A stretch of 6,736 bases of DNA from Alphaproteobacteria bacterium (GTDB taxonomy: Bacteria > Pseudomonadota > Alphaproteobacteria > Sneathiellales > Sneathiellaceae). Both the position numbers and the translations under genes were made by a program. The stretch covers positions 1 to 6,736 of the forward strand of contig SBHH01000345.1 of the NCBI GenBank assembly GCA_006226265.1, in the 5' to 3' direction. Shown here one piece after another: positions 1 to 5,191 of the stretch (its first letter is position 1; each line of letters starts with the position of its first letter). The notes below the pieces were generated by a model. That model searched no databases, was not told the origin of the DNA, and saw only the letters and a list, made by a program, of their open reading frames with translations.

Positions 1-153
1 CTTGGCACCCTGATCCGGATCGGCAACGAATATCTGTTCTCCGGAGACTGGTGGATCACGATTTTCCCGGGCATTGCGCTTGTCGTACTGGTGCTCTCGG
101 TCAACCTTCTGGGAGACTGGCTCCGTGACGCTCTCAACCCGAAACTGCGCTAG
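1..153 (+). CDS. ABC transporter permease, peptide (DppC-like) class, C-terminal fragment
   Basis: Only the last 50 residues lie in the window; the frame is open from base 1 and ends at TAG 151-153. The fragment has a hydrophobic segment at about fragment residues 17-37 (from WWITIFPG through LVVLVLSVNLL), followed by NLLGDWLRDALNPKLR. That ending is characteristic of the DppC/OppC family of inner-membrane permeases for dipeptide, oligopeptide or nickel importers, where a final transmembrane helix is followed by a short tail of the form NLLGD-LRD-LDP-LR. The protein would form half of the membrane channel with a DppB-type partner, presumably upstream of the window. The double-ATPase gene starts 12 bases after its stop, and that gene's ribosome-binding site overlaps this stop codon, so the two are surely co-transcribed. 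The substrate cannot be read from this fragment. Confidence 0.9.
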   Translation, partial: LGTLIRIGNEYLFSGDWWITIFPGIALVVLVLSVNLLGDWLRDALNPKLR

Positions 154-168
154 AGGATATTGAAAATG
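151..168 (+). promoter_or_regulatory. Ribosome-binding site of the double-ATPase gene, overlapping the permease stop
   Basis: AGAGGA at 152-157 begins inside the permease stop codon (TAG 151-153) and lies eight bases before ATG 166. An in-frame TTG at 160 lies only two bases from this site, too close for normal initiation, so ATG 166 is the better start. The overlap suggests that translation of the ATPase is coupled to termination of the permease. Confidence 0.65.
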
Positions 169-1893
169 GATTTGTTGAATATCAATAACCTCAAAATCGA
201 ATTCCCGAGCCGCCGTGGTACCGTCGTCGCCGTCGATGATGTCACGCTCACGGTCGAACCTGGGGAAGTCCTCGGTGTCGTCGGGGAATCCGGCGCCGGC
301 AAGTCGACCATCGGCAATGCGGTCATCGGCCTCCTGGAACCGCCAGGAGAGATGACGGGCGGCCATGTGCTTCTGAAATCTGAGCAGATCGACACGCTTG
401 GCAAGGAAGCAAAGCGGAAAATCCGCGGCCGCAGGATCGGCATGATTTTTCAGGACCCGCTCACCTCGCTCGATCCGTTGCAGACGATTGAGCAGCAGCT
501 GGTCGAGACCATCGATCTTCATCTCAAGCTTGGCGAGAAGAAGTCGCGGGCGCGGGCCATCGACCTGCTTCAACAGGTCGGTATTCCCGATCCGGAAACC
601 CGCATCAAGAACTATCCGCACCAGTTTTCGGGCGGCATGCGGCAGCGTGTCGTGATCGCCCTCGCGCTCTGTGCGGAGCCGGAAGTCATCATCGCCGATG
701 AGCCGACGACCGCGCTTGATGTCTCCATTCAGGCGCAGATCCTTGATCTCATGCGCAAGCTCTGCAAGGAAACACAGGTGGGCATGCTGATCATTACCCA
801 TGACATGGGCGTGATCGCCGATATCACCGACCGTGTGGCCGTCATGTACCACGGCAAGGTGGTGGAGGAGGGGACGACCCAGAAAATCCTGGGCGATCCG
901 GATCATCCCTATACCCGAAGCCTTATCAGCGCCGTGCCGCGCCCTGATGTGCGGCTGAAGCGTTTCCCCATGGTCGACTATATCGAGAAGGAGGAGGAGC
1001 GGAAGAAACTGCTTGACCTCTCTACGCACTGGCTCGGACAGGCCCGGGATTTCGACAAGGTTGACGGCCCGCTTTTGAGCCTCAAGAATCTCGTGATGAC
1101 CTTCGTGACCAAGCCCGCGCTTCTGAAGCGGAACCGTAAAATGTTCAACGCCGTAGACGATGTCTCCTTTGACATTGGGCAGGGGGAGGTCTTCGGCCTT
1201 GTAGGCGAAAGCGGCAGCGGCAAGTCAACGGTCGCACGCATGGTCTGCAGCCTCTACAAACCGGCCGCAGGCGAAGTGAATTTCGCAGGTACCGACCTCA
1301 CCAAAATCCGTAGCGAGAGCGAGCGGGATTATTACCGGCGGCAGATGCAGATGATCTTCCAGGATCCTTTTTCGTCGCTCAACGGGCGGATGCGGGTCAT
1401 GGATATCGTCGCCGAACCGATCCGCTTTCACAAACTGACGAATTCCAATCAGGAAACCGAACAGATTGTTATGGACCTGCTCGACCATGTCGGCCTTGGC
1501 TCGAAAGCCGCCGTCCGTTTTCCGCATGAATTCTCGGGCGGTCAGCGACAGCGTATCTCGATTGCCCGGGCGCTCGCGACCCGGCCGCGCTTCCTTGTCT
1601 GTGACGAGCCGACTTCGGCGCTTGATGTATCCATTCAGGCGCAGATCCTCAATCTTTTGAAGGATCTGCAGGAAGAATTGGGCCTCACCATGCTGTTTAT
1701 CAGCCATGACCTGCCGGTGATCCGTCAGATGTGCGACCGCGTCGGCGTCATGAAACGCGGAAAACTTGTCGAGGTAGCCGCAACGGAAGAGTTGTTTGAA
1801 AATCCGCAAGCGGAATATACGCGCGAGCTTCTCGATCTGATGCCGCGCCTCGATCAACTTTCCCGCGCCGGGCTGGAACTGGAAGACGCATAA
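166..1893 (+). CDS. Fused double-ATPase subunit of a peptide-class ABC importer (DppD-DppF type)
   Basis: This 575-residue cytoplasmic protein joins two complete nucleotide-binding domains and would supply both ATPase sites of a dipeptide/oligopeptide-type importer. Numbering is from ATG 166. Domain 1: Walker [10 protein letters not shown] 40-48, Q-loop Gln96 (FQDP), signature SGGMRQR 155-161, Walker B IIADEP with Glu179, D-loop ALD 183-185, H-loop His212. Its tail ([17 protein letters not shown], about 244-259) matches the C-terminal extension (oligo_HPY) of peptide-transporter ATPases. Domain 2: Walker [10 protein letters not shown] 347-355, Q-loop Gln399, signature SGGQRQR 457-463, Walker B LVCDEP with Glu481, H-loop His514, and a shorter tail ([16 protein letters not shown]). 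All catalytic residues are present in both halves, so both sites should hydrolyse ATP. Fused forms of this length are common (GsiA/YejF style). It follows the permease by 12 bases and ends before a strong terminator, so it is the last visible gene of its operon. The substrate (peptide, glutathione, opine, nickel) cannot be decided from the ATPase. Confidence 0.95.
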   Translation: MDLLNINNLKIEFPSRRGTVVAVDDVTLTVEPGEVLGVVGESGAGKSTIGNAVIGLLEPPGEMTGGHVLLKSEQIDTLGKEAKRKIRGRRIGMIFQDPLTSLDPLQTIEQQLVETIDLHLKLGEKKSRARAIDLLQQVGIPDPETRIKNYPHQFSGGMRQRVVIALALCAEPEVIIADEPTTALDVSIQAQILDLMRKLCKETQVGMLIITHDMGVIADITDRVAVMYHGKVVEEGTTQKILGDPDHPYTRSLISAVPRPDVRLKRFPMVDYIEKEEERKKLLDLSTHWLGQARDFDKVDGPLLSLKNLVMTFVTKPALLKRNRKMFNAVDDVSFDIGQGEVFGLVGESGSGKSTVARMVCSLYKPAAGEVNFAGTDLTKIRSESERDYYRRQMQMIFQDPFSSLNGRMRVMDIVAEPIRFHKLTNSNQETEQIVMDLLDHVGLGSKAAVRFPHEFSGGQRQRISIARALATRPRFLVCDEPTSALDVSIQAQILNLLKDLQEELGLTMLFISHDLPVIRQMCDRVGVMKRGKLVEVAATEELFENPQAEYTRELLDLMPRLDQLSRAGLELEDA

Positions 1894-1900
1894 AAAATCC

Positions 1901-1908
1901 AAGGAGGT
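1901..1908 (+). promoter_or_regulatory. Orphan Shine-Dalgarno-like sequence AAGGAGGT
   Basis: Seven bases after the ATPase stop there is a perfect eight-base complement to the usual 3' end of 16S rRNA. No start codon at normal spacing opens a real reading frame: a TTG at 1909 opens only eight codons, and ATG 1955 lies 46 bases away inside the terminator hairpin. It may be chance, or what is left of a gene lost from the end of the operon. Confidence 0.35.
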
Positions 1909-1938
1909 TTGAGCCTTCCCGGATCGTCGATTTAAATC

Positions 1939-1970
1939 AAAAGGGGCGGGCTTCATGTCCGCCCCTTTTT
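1939..1970. terminator. Bidirectional intrinsic terminator between converging genes
   Basis: The arms AAAAGGGGCGG (1939-1949) and CCGCCCCTTTT (1959-1969) pair perfectly over 11 bases around a nine-base loop. On the plus strand the stem ends in TTTTT (1966-1970). On the minus strand the opposite arm also ends in TTTT. It lies 45 bases after the ATPase stop and five bases beyond the converging hydrolase stop, so it probably ends both transcripts. Confidence 0.9.
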
Positions 1971-1974
1971 CACA

Positions 1975-3057
1975 TCAGGACTTGGCGAGGCCCTTGATTG
2001 CCATATCAACGACCGAGATGCCGCGTTCCCAGATCATCTGCTTCCAGTCATCGAAGTCGCAATAGAAGGCATCGCGGACCTCTTTCTTGATCGTGCGGCC
2101 CTGGTCGCTGTCGAGGTCGCCCTTCGCATAAAGCCAATTGTCAGCCCGAAGCGCGTTCAGGACTTCCAAGATCGGCTTGGTGCCATATTCGATGGCCGTG
2201 CAGGTCGCCTGCGCCTGTGGCGCGCTTTCGCACATGCCGATATTGATGGTGCCGCGCACAACGGCGGAGGTAGAAGTGCCAGCCTCCGGTGAGGTAACAT
2301 CGTCGCCATACCAGTCGATGGCGCGGGGCAGGCCTTCCGGATCGCCGACATAGATCAGCTCGCCATGGCCATAGGGACCCAGGCCGGTGTGGAAATCCAT
2401 CATCGCAAAATGGGTGGCATTGCCCGCATGTTTCGTGACGATGGCGCGAAGCGTCTTGTTGCTCCAGGCCGGCTCGAATCCGCCGAAAAAGAGGCCGTTC
2501 GCGCGGATATGCTGACCGCCCGTCACGGCCTGCTGGAAGGGGCCCAAACCGTTTTTGGCGATATAGGTCTGAATATCCTCTTCCGCCTTTTTAAAGGCCG
2601 GTCCACCCCAGTCATCCGGCACGATCATGTCGTGAACTTCCGCATATTCCGGGTTTTCCGGTAATCCTTCTGCGTAATCGAGGAAGTTACGGTTGAGGTC
2701 GATGTTATCCTCGTTCACCCTGCGGATATGGGAGAAGCCGTAAGGATTGACCGCATGGATGAAGACAACAGCGACATCATCGGGAAGGTCCTTAAGCATT
2801 CCTTCACGCAGCATGCCGATTTGCACGCCGGACCCGCAGAAGCCTTCGCCCCCATGTGTGCCGGAGGAAACAAAGAGGACTTTTTTCGCCTCATCCGGCC
2901 CGAGCCTCGCGACATCCATATAAAGATCTTCACCCTCCGCGCCCCTGGCCTTGTCATTATGATGGCTTTCGACCTCCAGGCCGCGGTTCATGCAGGCCTC
3001 AAGAAACTTCGCCCGCGCCTCGGCATAGGTGGCGGAAAAATTGCTGGAAATACTCAT
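1975..3057 (-). CDS. DUF2817 / M14-type zinc-dependent hydrolase
   Basis: This 360-residue protein has the marks of the DUF2817 branch of the zinc carboxypeptidase/deacylase (M14) superfamily. SGTHGGEGFCGS (65-76) supplies the first zinc ligands, His68 and Glu71. NPYGF at 104-108 and RRVNEDNIDLNRNF at 112-125 form the conserved Asn-Arg region that in M14 enzymes binds the substrate carboxylate. DFHTGLG (221-227) gives the third zinc ligand, His223. Glu290 in TAIEYGT is the likely catalytic base. There is no evident signal peptide or membrane segment, so it is probably cytoplasmic. The ATG at 3055-3057 has AAGGA on its strand (complement of 3069-3073), 11 bases away. By family it should cleave an amide bond, either a C-terminal residue or an N-acyl group; the substrate is unknown. 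It converges on the peptide-importer operon and is divergent from the GST-like gene. A role in processing the imported compound is attractive but unproven. Confidence 0.85.
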   Translation of the reverse strand: MSISSNFSATYAEARAKFLEACMNRGLEVESHHNDKARGAEGEDLYMDVARLGPDEAKKVLFVSSGTHGGEGFCGSGVQIGMLREGMLKDLPDDVAVVFIHAVNPYGFSHIRRVNEDNIDLNRNFLDYAEGLPENPEYAEVHDMIVPDDWGGPAFKKAEEDIQTYIAKNGLGPFQQAVTGGQHIRANGLFFGGFEPAWSNKTLRAIVTKHAGNATHFAMMDFHTGLGPYGHGELIYVGDPEGLPRAIDWYGDDVTSPEAGTSTSAVVRGTINIGMCESAPQAQATCTAIEYGTKPILEVLNALRADNWLYAKGDLDSDQGRTIKKEVRDAFYCDFDDWKQMIWERGISVVDMAIKGLAKS

Positions 3058-3223
3058 GGAAAAGAAATTCCTTGTTGTTCTTCTGGTTGCAGTTATTTTG
3101 GCGCGATCCGCGGGGGAATGGCCAATTTGGCGCCCGTGGAAAAGGATTTACAGGGCCGCCATCTTCCTCCTATGCTATCGGAAAACGGCGGGGGAAAAAA
3201 GCTGAAAAAAGGGGTATCTCTTT
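3058..3223. promoter_or_regulatory. Divergent promoter region between the hydrolase and GST-like genes
   Basis: This 166-base gap must hold promoters for both outward-reading genes. On the plus strand a sigma-70-like pair is visible: TTTACA at 3147-3152 and TATGCT at 3171-3176, spaced 18 bases, which would start transcription about 40 bases before ATG 3224. A small palindrome, GCCAA-T-TTGGC (3121-3131), lies near the middle, and TTTGGCGC occurs twice (3097-3104 and 3126-3133). No convincing promoter was found for the minus strand. A purine-rich stretch ending in GGGG (3211-3214), nine bases before the ATG, may serve as a weak ribosome-binding site for the GST-like gene. Confidence 0.45.
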
Positions 3224-4234
3224 ATGACTTCGGAGCAATATGTGATATTCGGATCGGAATATTCCCCGTTTTCTGTGAAACTGAGGTCCTATTTCCGATA
3301 CAAGAGCATTCCTCATGAATGGCGCCCGCGCACCCGCGACAATCAGGCGGAATTTGCGGCGCTCGCCAAACTACCGCTGATCCCGCTCGTCCATGCGCCG
3401 GACGGCGAGGTATTGCAGGACAGCACCCCCATCATCGAGGAAATGGAGACGCGCTTTCCCGATCCCGCGCTCAATCCGGCCGATCCGACACTTCAGTTCC
3501 TCTCCTTCCTGTTGGAAGATTATGCGGACGAGTGGGGCAACAAGCCAATGTTTCATTACCGCTGGTGGCGGCCCGAGGATCAGCAAGCGGTAGGCGATGG
3601 CCTCGCCCGTGCGGTTTTGCCGAACGGCACGCGGGAAGAACAGGAAGCCATTGCCGGACAATTGATCAGCCGCATGGTGCCAAGGTTGTCCTTCGTCGGA
3701 TCGCATGAAGGAACGAAAGAGATCATCGAAAAAAGTTTTATCCGTCTCCTCCCTGGTCTGACACGGCATCTTTCGGGGCGAAAATATCTGTTCGGCGGCA
3801 AACCGGCCCTTGCTGATTTCGGCCTGTTCGGGCAGCTCTACTGTTCGCTGCAGCAACCGACGAGCGAAAAGATCATTCGGGAGAATGCGCCGGAGGTTCT
3901 CGACTGGATCGACAGGATGCTCTCGCCCGAAGAAACAGGCAGTTTCGAGGACTGGGCGACGCTTGCCCCAACGATGGAACCGCTAATTGCCGATCAGATC
4001 GGCACCTTTTATCTGCCCTGGGCGTTCGCCAACGCAACCGCCCTCATGAAAGGGCAGGAACATTTCAGCGTGTCTCTCGCAGACAGGGAGTTCACGCAAG
4101 GCACGGTCAAATATTCCGCAAAGGCACTGCATCGCCTGCAAAGCCGGCTGAAAACGGTGGAAGATCGTGAAAATCTGGAAGAAATCCTGATCCGTACCGG
4201 CTGCCTGAAGACACTGGTTGCCGAAAACTGGTGA
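3224..4234 (+). CDS. Glutathione S-transferase family protein, long form
   Basis: This 336-residue soluble protein starts with a thioredoxin-fold GST N-terminal domain (about 5-80): YVIFGSEYSPFSVKLRSYF, then the cis-proline segment LPLIPLV (Pro54), then LQDST (Asp66-Ser67), the usual contact for the glutathione gamma-glutamyl group. The catalytic position has SPFS (14-17) where thiol-active members have CPxC or CxxS, so Ser14 is the probable thiolate-activating residue and there is no active-site cysteine. The helical C-terminal domain includes a tryptophan-rich stretch (DEWGNKPMFHYRWW, about 101-114) and ALADFGLFGQLY (about 195-206), the usual place of the GST core helix. Classic bacterial GSTs have about 200-230 residues; here about 100 more follow, mostly helical in character with no motif I recognise. 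The gene has its own promoter candidate and is divergent from the hydrolase. Substrate unknown; detoxification or a non-catalytic thioredoxin-fold role are both possible. Confidence 0.85.
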   Translation: MTSEQYVIFGSEYSPFSVKLRSYFRYKSIPHEWRPRTRDNQAEFAALAKLPLIPLVHAPDGEVLQDSTPIIEEMETRFPDPALNPADPTLQFLSFLLEDYADEWGNKPMFHYRWWRPEDQQAVGDGLARAVLPNGTREEQEAIAGQLISRMVPRLSFVGSHEGTKEIIEKSFIRLLPGLTRHLSGRKYLFGGKPALADFGLFGQLYCSLQQPTSEKIIRENAPEVLDWIDRMLSPEETGSFEDWATLAPTMEPLIADQIGTFYLPWAFANATALMKGQEHFSVSLADREFTQGTVKYSAKALHRLQSRLKTVEDRENLEEILIRTGCLKTLVAENW

Positions 4235-4358
4235 AAAGCCCTGTAATCTTATTTTCGCCAAATTCAAACGGCAGGATAGCCATCGTTCGATCCCCGGATG
4301 TGAAGGCGGGGGAATCTTGTGGCAGATGACGATATATATTTGATGGGTTTGAACCAAT

Positions 4359-4371
4359 AATCTATAAGATT
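4359..4371. repeat. Palindrome AATCT-ATA-AGATT, distal operator-like site
   Basis: This is a perfect inverted repeat with five-base arms and a three-base spacer, centred at 4365. The same arms and spacer length recur at 4432-4444, 73 bases downstream. Symmetry of this size suits binding by a dimeric regulator. Confidence 0.5.
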
Positions 4372-4384
4372 TAATCAGTTAAGT

Positions 4385-4415
4385 ATTGTTTTTCATTTTC
4401 TTTATAAGAAACAAT
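4385..4415. repeat. Nested inverted repeats between the paired palindromes
   Basis: ATTGTTTTT (4385-4393) pairs with AGAAACAAT (4407-4415) over nine positions with one G-T pair, enclosing a 13-base loop. An overlapping alternative is TTTCTT (4397-4402) with AAGAAA (4406-4411), a perfect six-base dyad around TAT. The two pairings exclude each other. It could be a third protein site with the same three-base spacer, or an RNA hairpin if the region is transcribed. Confidence 0.4.
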
Positions 4416-4430
4416 CAAACTTCATTTAAC

Positions 4431-4445
4431 TAATCTAAAAGATTA
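4431..4445. repeat. Palindrome TAATCT-AAA-AGATTA, proximal operator-like site
   Basis: This is a perfect inverted repeat with six-base arms and a three-base spacer, centred at 4438. It shares the core arms AATCT/AGATT with the site at 4359-4371. It lies about 40 bases before the first possible start of the CGNR gene and overlaps where RNA polymerase would bind if CATAAT 4470-4475 is the -10 element. Confidence 0.5.
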
Positions 4446-4483
4446 AACTGGTAAATCTGTTCTAATTGGCATAATCTGCCGTC

Positions 4484-5167
4484 ATGGGGTTGTCCCGACG
4501 GGACATGAATTGGAAGAAATGGAGTATCCGCGTGGCCAGGCTGAGGGCACTAGTAAGAGCAGGCGTTGTCAATAATGAGGGCTTTTATACCCTTGGCGGG
4601 CGGTTGGCGCTCGATTTTGCCAACAGTCACGAGCGGGTCGGCCGGGAAAAGGACGGTCTCGCGAGTTTCGAGGATCTGCTGACTTTCCTGAAATCCCATC
4701 GGCTGCTGCATGAGGATGAAGCCTCTGATCTTCATATGTTTCTGTTCCAGAACCCGGCGCGCTGCCAGAAAGTTATCGAGGGACTGATCCAGTTGCGCCA
4801 CGAATTCCGCCAGGTTTTGGCGGATCTTTCGAGCGGCTGGCCAGCCAATCCGGACTTCATGACGAAAATCAACGATCATCTGGCCGGATTCCGGAGTTTC
4901 CTGAAACTCGAACCTGCAAGCGAGGGCATGGTTCTCAGAACCGTGATTGAAGAGAAGGGGCCCGAGAAGCTGATGTTCCCGATTGTCCGGGACATTGCGG
5001 ATTTCCTGGCCTCCGATCACGTGGAAAAGACGAAATCCTGCGCCAATGAGGATTGCGGACTTTATTTCGTCAATCTGTCGCGCAACGGACGCCGCCGCTG
5101 GTGTTCCATGTCGACCTGCGGCAACCGCGCCAAGGTCAATGCCTATCTGAAACGTCAGGAAGCCTGA
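4484..5167 (+). CDS. CGNR zinc-finger / ABATE-domain putative transcriptional regulator
   Basis: The longest reading gives 227 residues. The N-terminal part carries FYTLGGRLALDFANSH (34-49), matching the start of the ABATE domain (named for putative stress-induced transcription regulators), followed by a mostly helical middle. The C-terminal end is a CGNR zinc finger: Cys186-x4-Cys191, fifteen residues, then Cys207-x4-Cys212 within CGNR (212-215), with a basic patch RNGRRRW between the cysteine pairs. The family is thought to bind DNA, but few members have known targets. The start is uncertain: ATG 4484 and ATG 4505 lack a good ribosome-binding site, whereas in-frame GTG 4532 has GGAG (4521-4524) seven bases ahead and would give 211 residues, still including the whole ABATE motif. 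The longest form is listed so as not to lose sequence. The palindromic region just upstream suggests control by a dimeric regulator, possibly the protein itself. Confidence 0.88.
   Translation: MGLSRRDMNWKKWSIRVARLRALVRAGVVNNEGFYTLGGRLALDFANSHERVGREKDGLASFEDLLTFLKSHRLLHEDEASDLHMFLFQNPARCQKVIEGLIQLRHEFRQVLADLSSGWPANPDFMTKINDHLAGFRSFLKLEPASEGMVLRTVIEEKGPEKLMFPIVRDIADFLASDHVEKTKSCANEDCGLYFVNLSRNGRRRWCSMSTCGNRAKVNAYLKRQEA
4521..4534 (+). promoter_or_regulatory. Ribosome-binding site supporting GTG start at 4532
   Basis: GGAG at 4521-4524 lies seven bases before GTG 4532, in frame with the CGNR gene. Neither upstream ATG (4484, 4505) has a comparable site at proper spacing. If transcription starts near 4482, this start would have a leader of about 50 bases, while ATG 4484 would be essentially leaderless. 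Confidence 0.45.
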
Positions 5168-5177
5168 ACGGCTTCCT
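5157..5177. terminator. Hairpin spanning the CGNR stop codon, terminator-like without T-run
   Basis: AGGAAGCC (5157-5164) and GGCTTCCT (5170-5177) pair perfectly over eight bases, with the five-base loop containing the TGA stop (5165-5167). There is no T-run after the stem on either strand. It sits between converging genes whose stops are 24 bases apart, where a two-way transcription end is expected; it may instead protect the mRNA 3' end. Confidence 0.5.
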
Positions 5178-5191
5178 CACGCTCCCCCTCA

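Larger units (their letters stand above)
4235..4483. promoter_or_regulatory. AT-rich regulatory region upstream of the CGNR gene
   Basis: This 249-base gap separates two co-directional genes. Its second half (about 4330-4475) is far richer in A and T than the flanking genes. It contains three dyads (separate entries) and six copies of AATCT on the plus strand (4245, 4313, 4359, 4432, 4454, 4473). CATAAT at 4470-4475 resembles a -10 element, without a good -35 partner; if used, it would start transcription near 4482. No clear terminator for the GST-like gene was seen and no open frame of credible length fits the gap. Confidence 0.5.

Noticed and set aside
160..165. TTG start two codons before ATG 166 of the ATPase gene
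   Set aside because: It lies only two bases from the ribosome-binding site, while ATG 166 is at ideal spacing.
1225..1956. 243-codon open frame on the minus strand across the second ATPase domain
   Set aside because: It lies opposite a gene with complete catalytic motifs, has no recognisable domain, and runs through the terminator. It is a by-product of GC-rich codon usage.
1955..2062. Possible small plus-strand gene starting at ATG 1955 after the orphan AAGGAGGT
   Set aside because: The ATG is 46 bases from the site, lies inside the terminator loop, and the frame is antisense to the end of the hydrolase.
2728..3318. 196-codon plus-strand open frame across the hydrolase start and divergent gap
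   Set aside because: It is antisense to a well-supported hydrolase, overlaps the GST-like start in another frame and shows no domain.
3371..3856. 161-codon minus-strand open frame inside the GST-like gene
   Set aside because: It is antisense to a clear coding region, with no motif and no ribosome-binding site of note.
4287..4317. Imperfect inverted repeat GATCCCC...GGGGGAATC as a terminator for the GST-like gene
   Set aside because: The arms do not pair cleanly, and no T-run follows, so it was not called as a terminator.
4446..4475. Full sigma-70 promoter for the CGNR gene
   Set aside because: CATAAT is a fair -10 element but the sequence 17 bases upstream (ACTGGT) does not resemble TTGACA, so only the -10-like element is mentioned.
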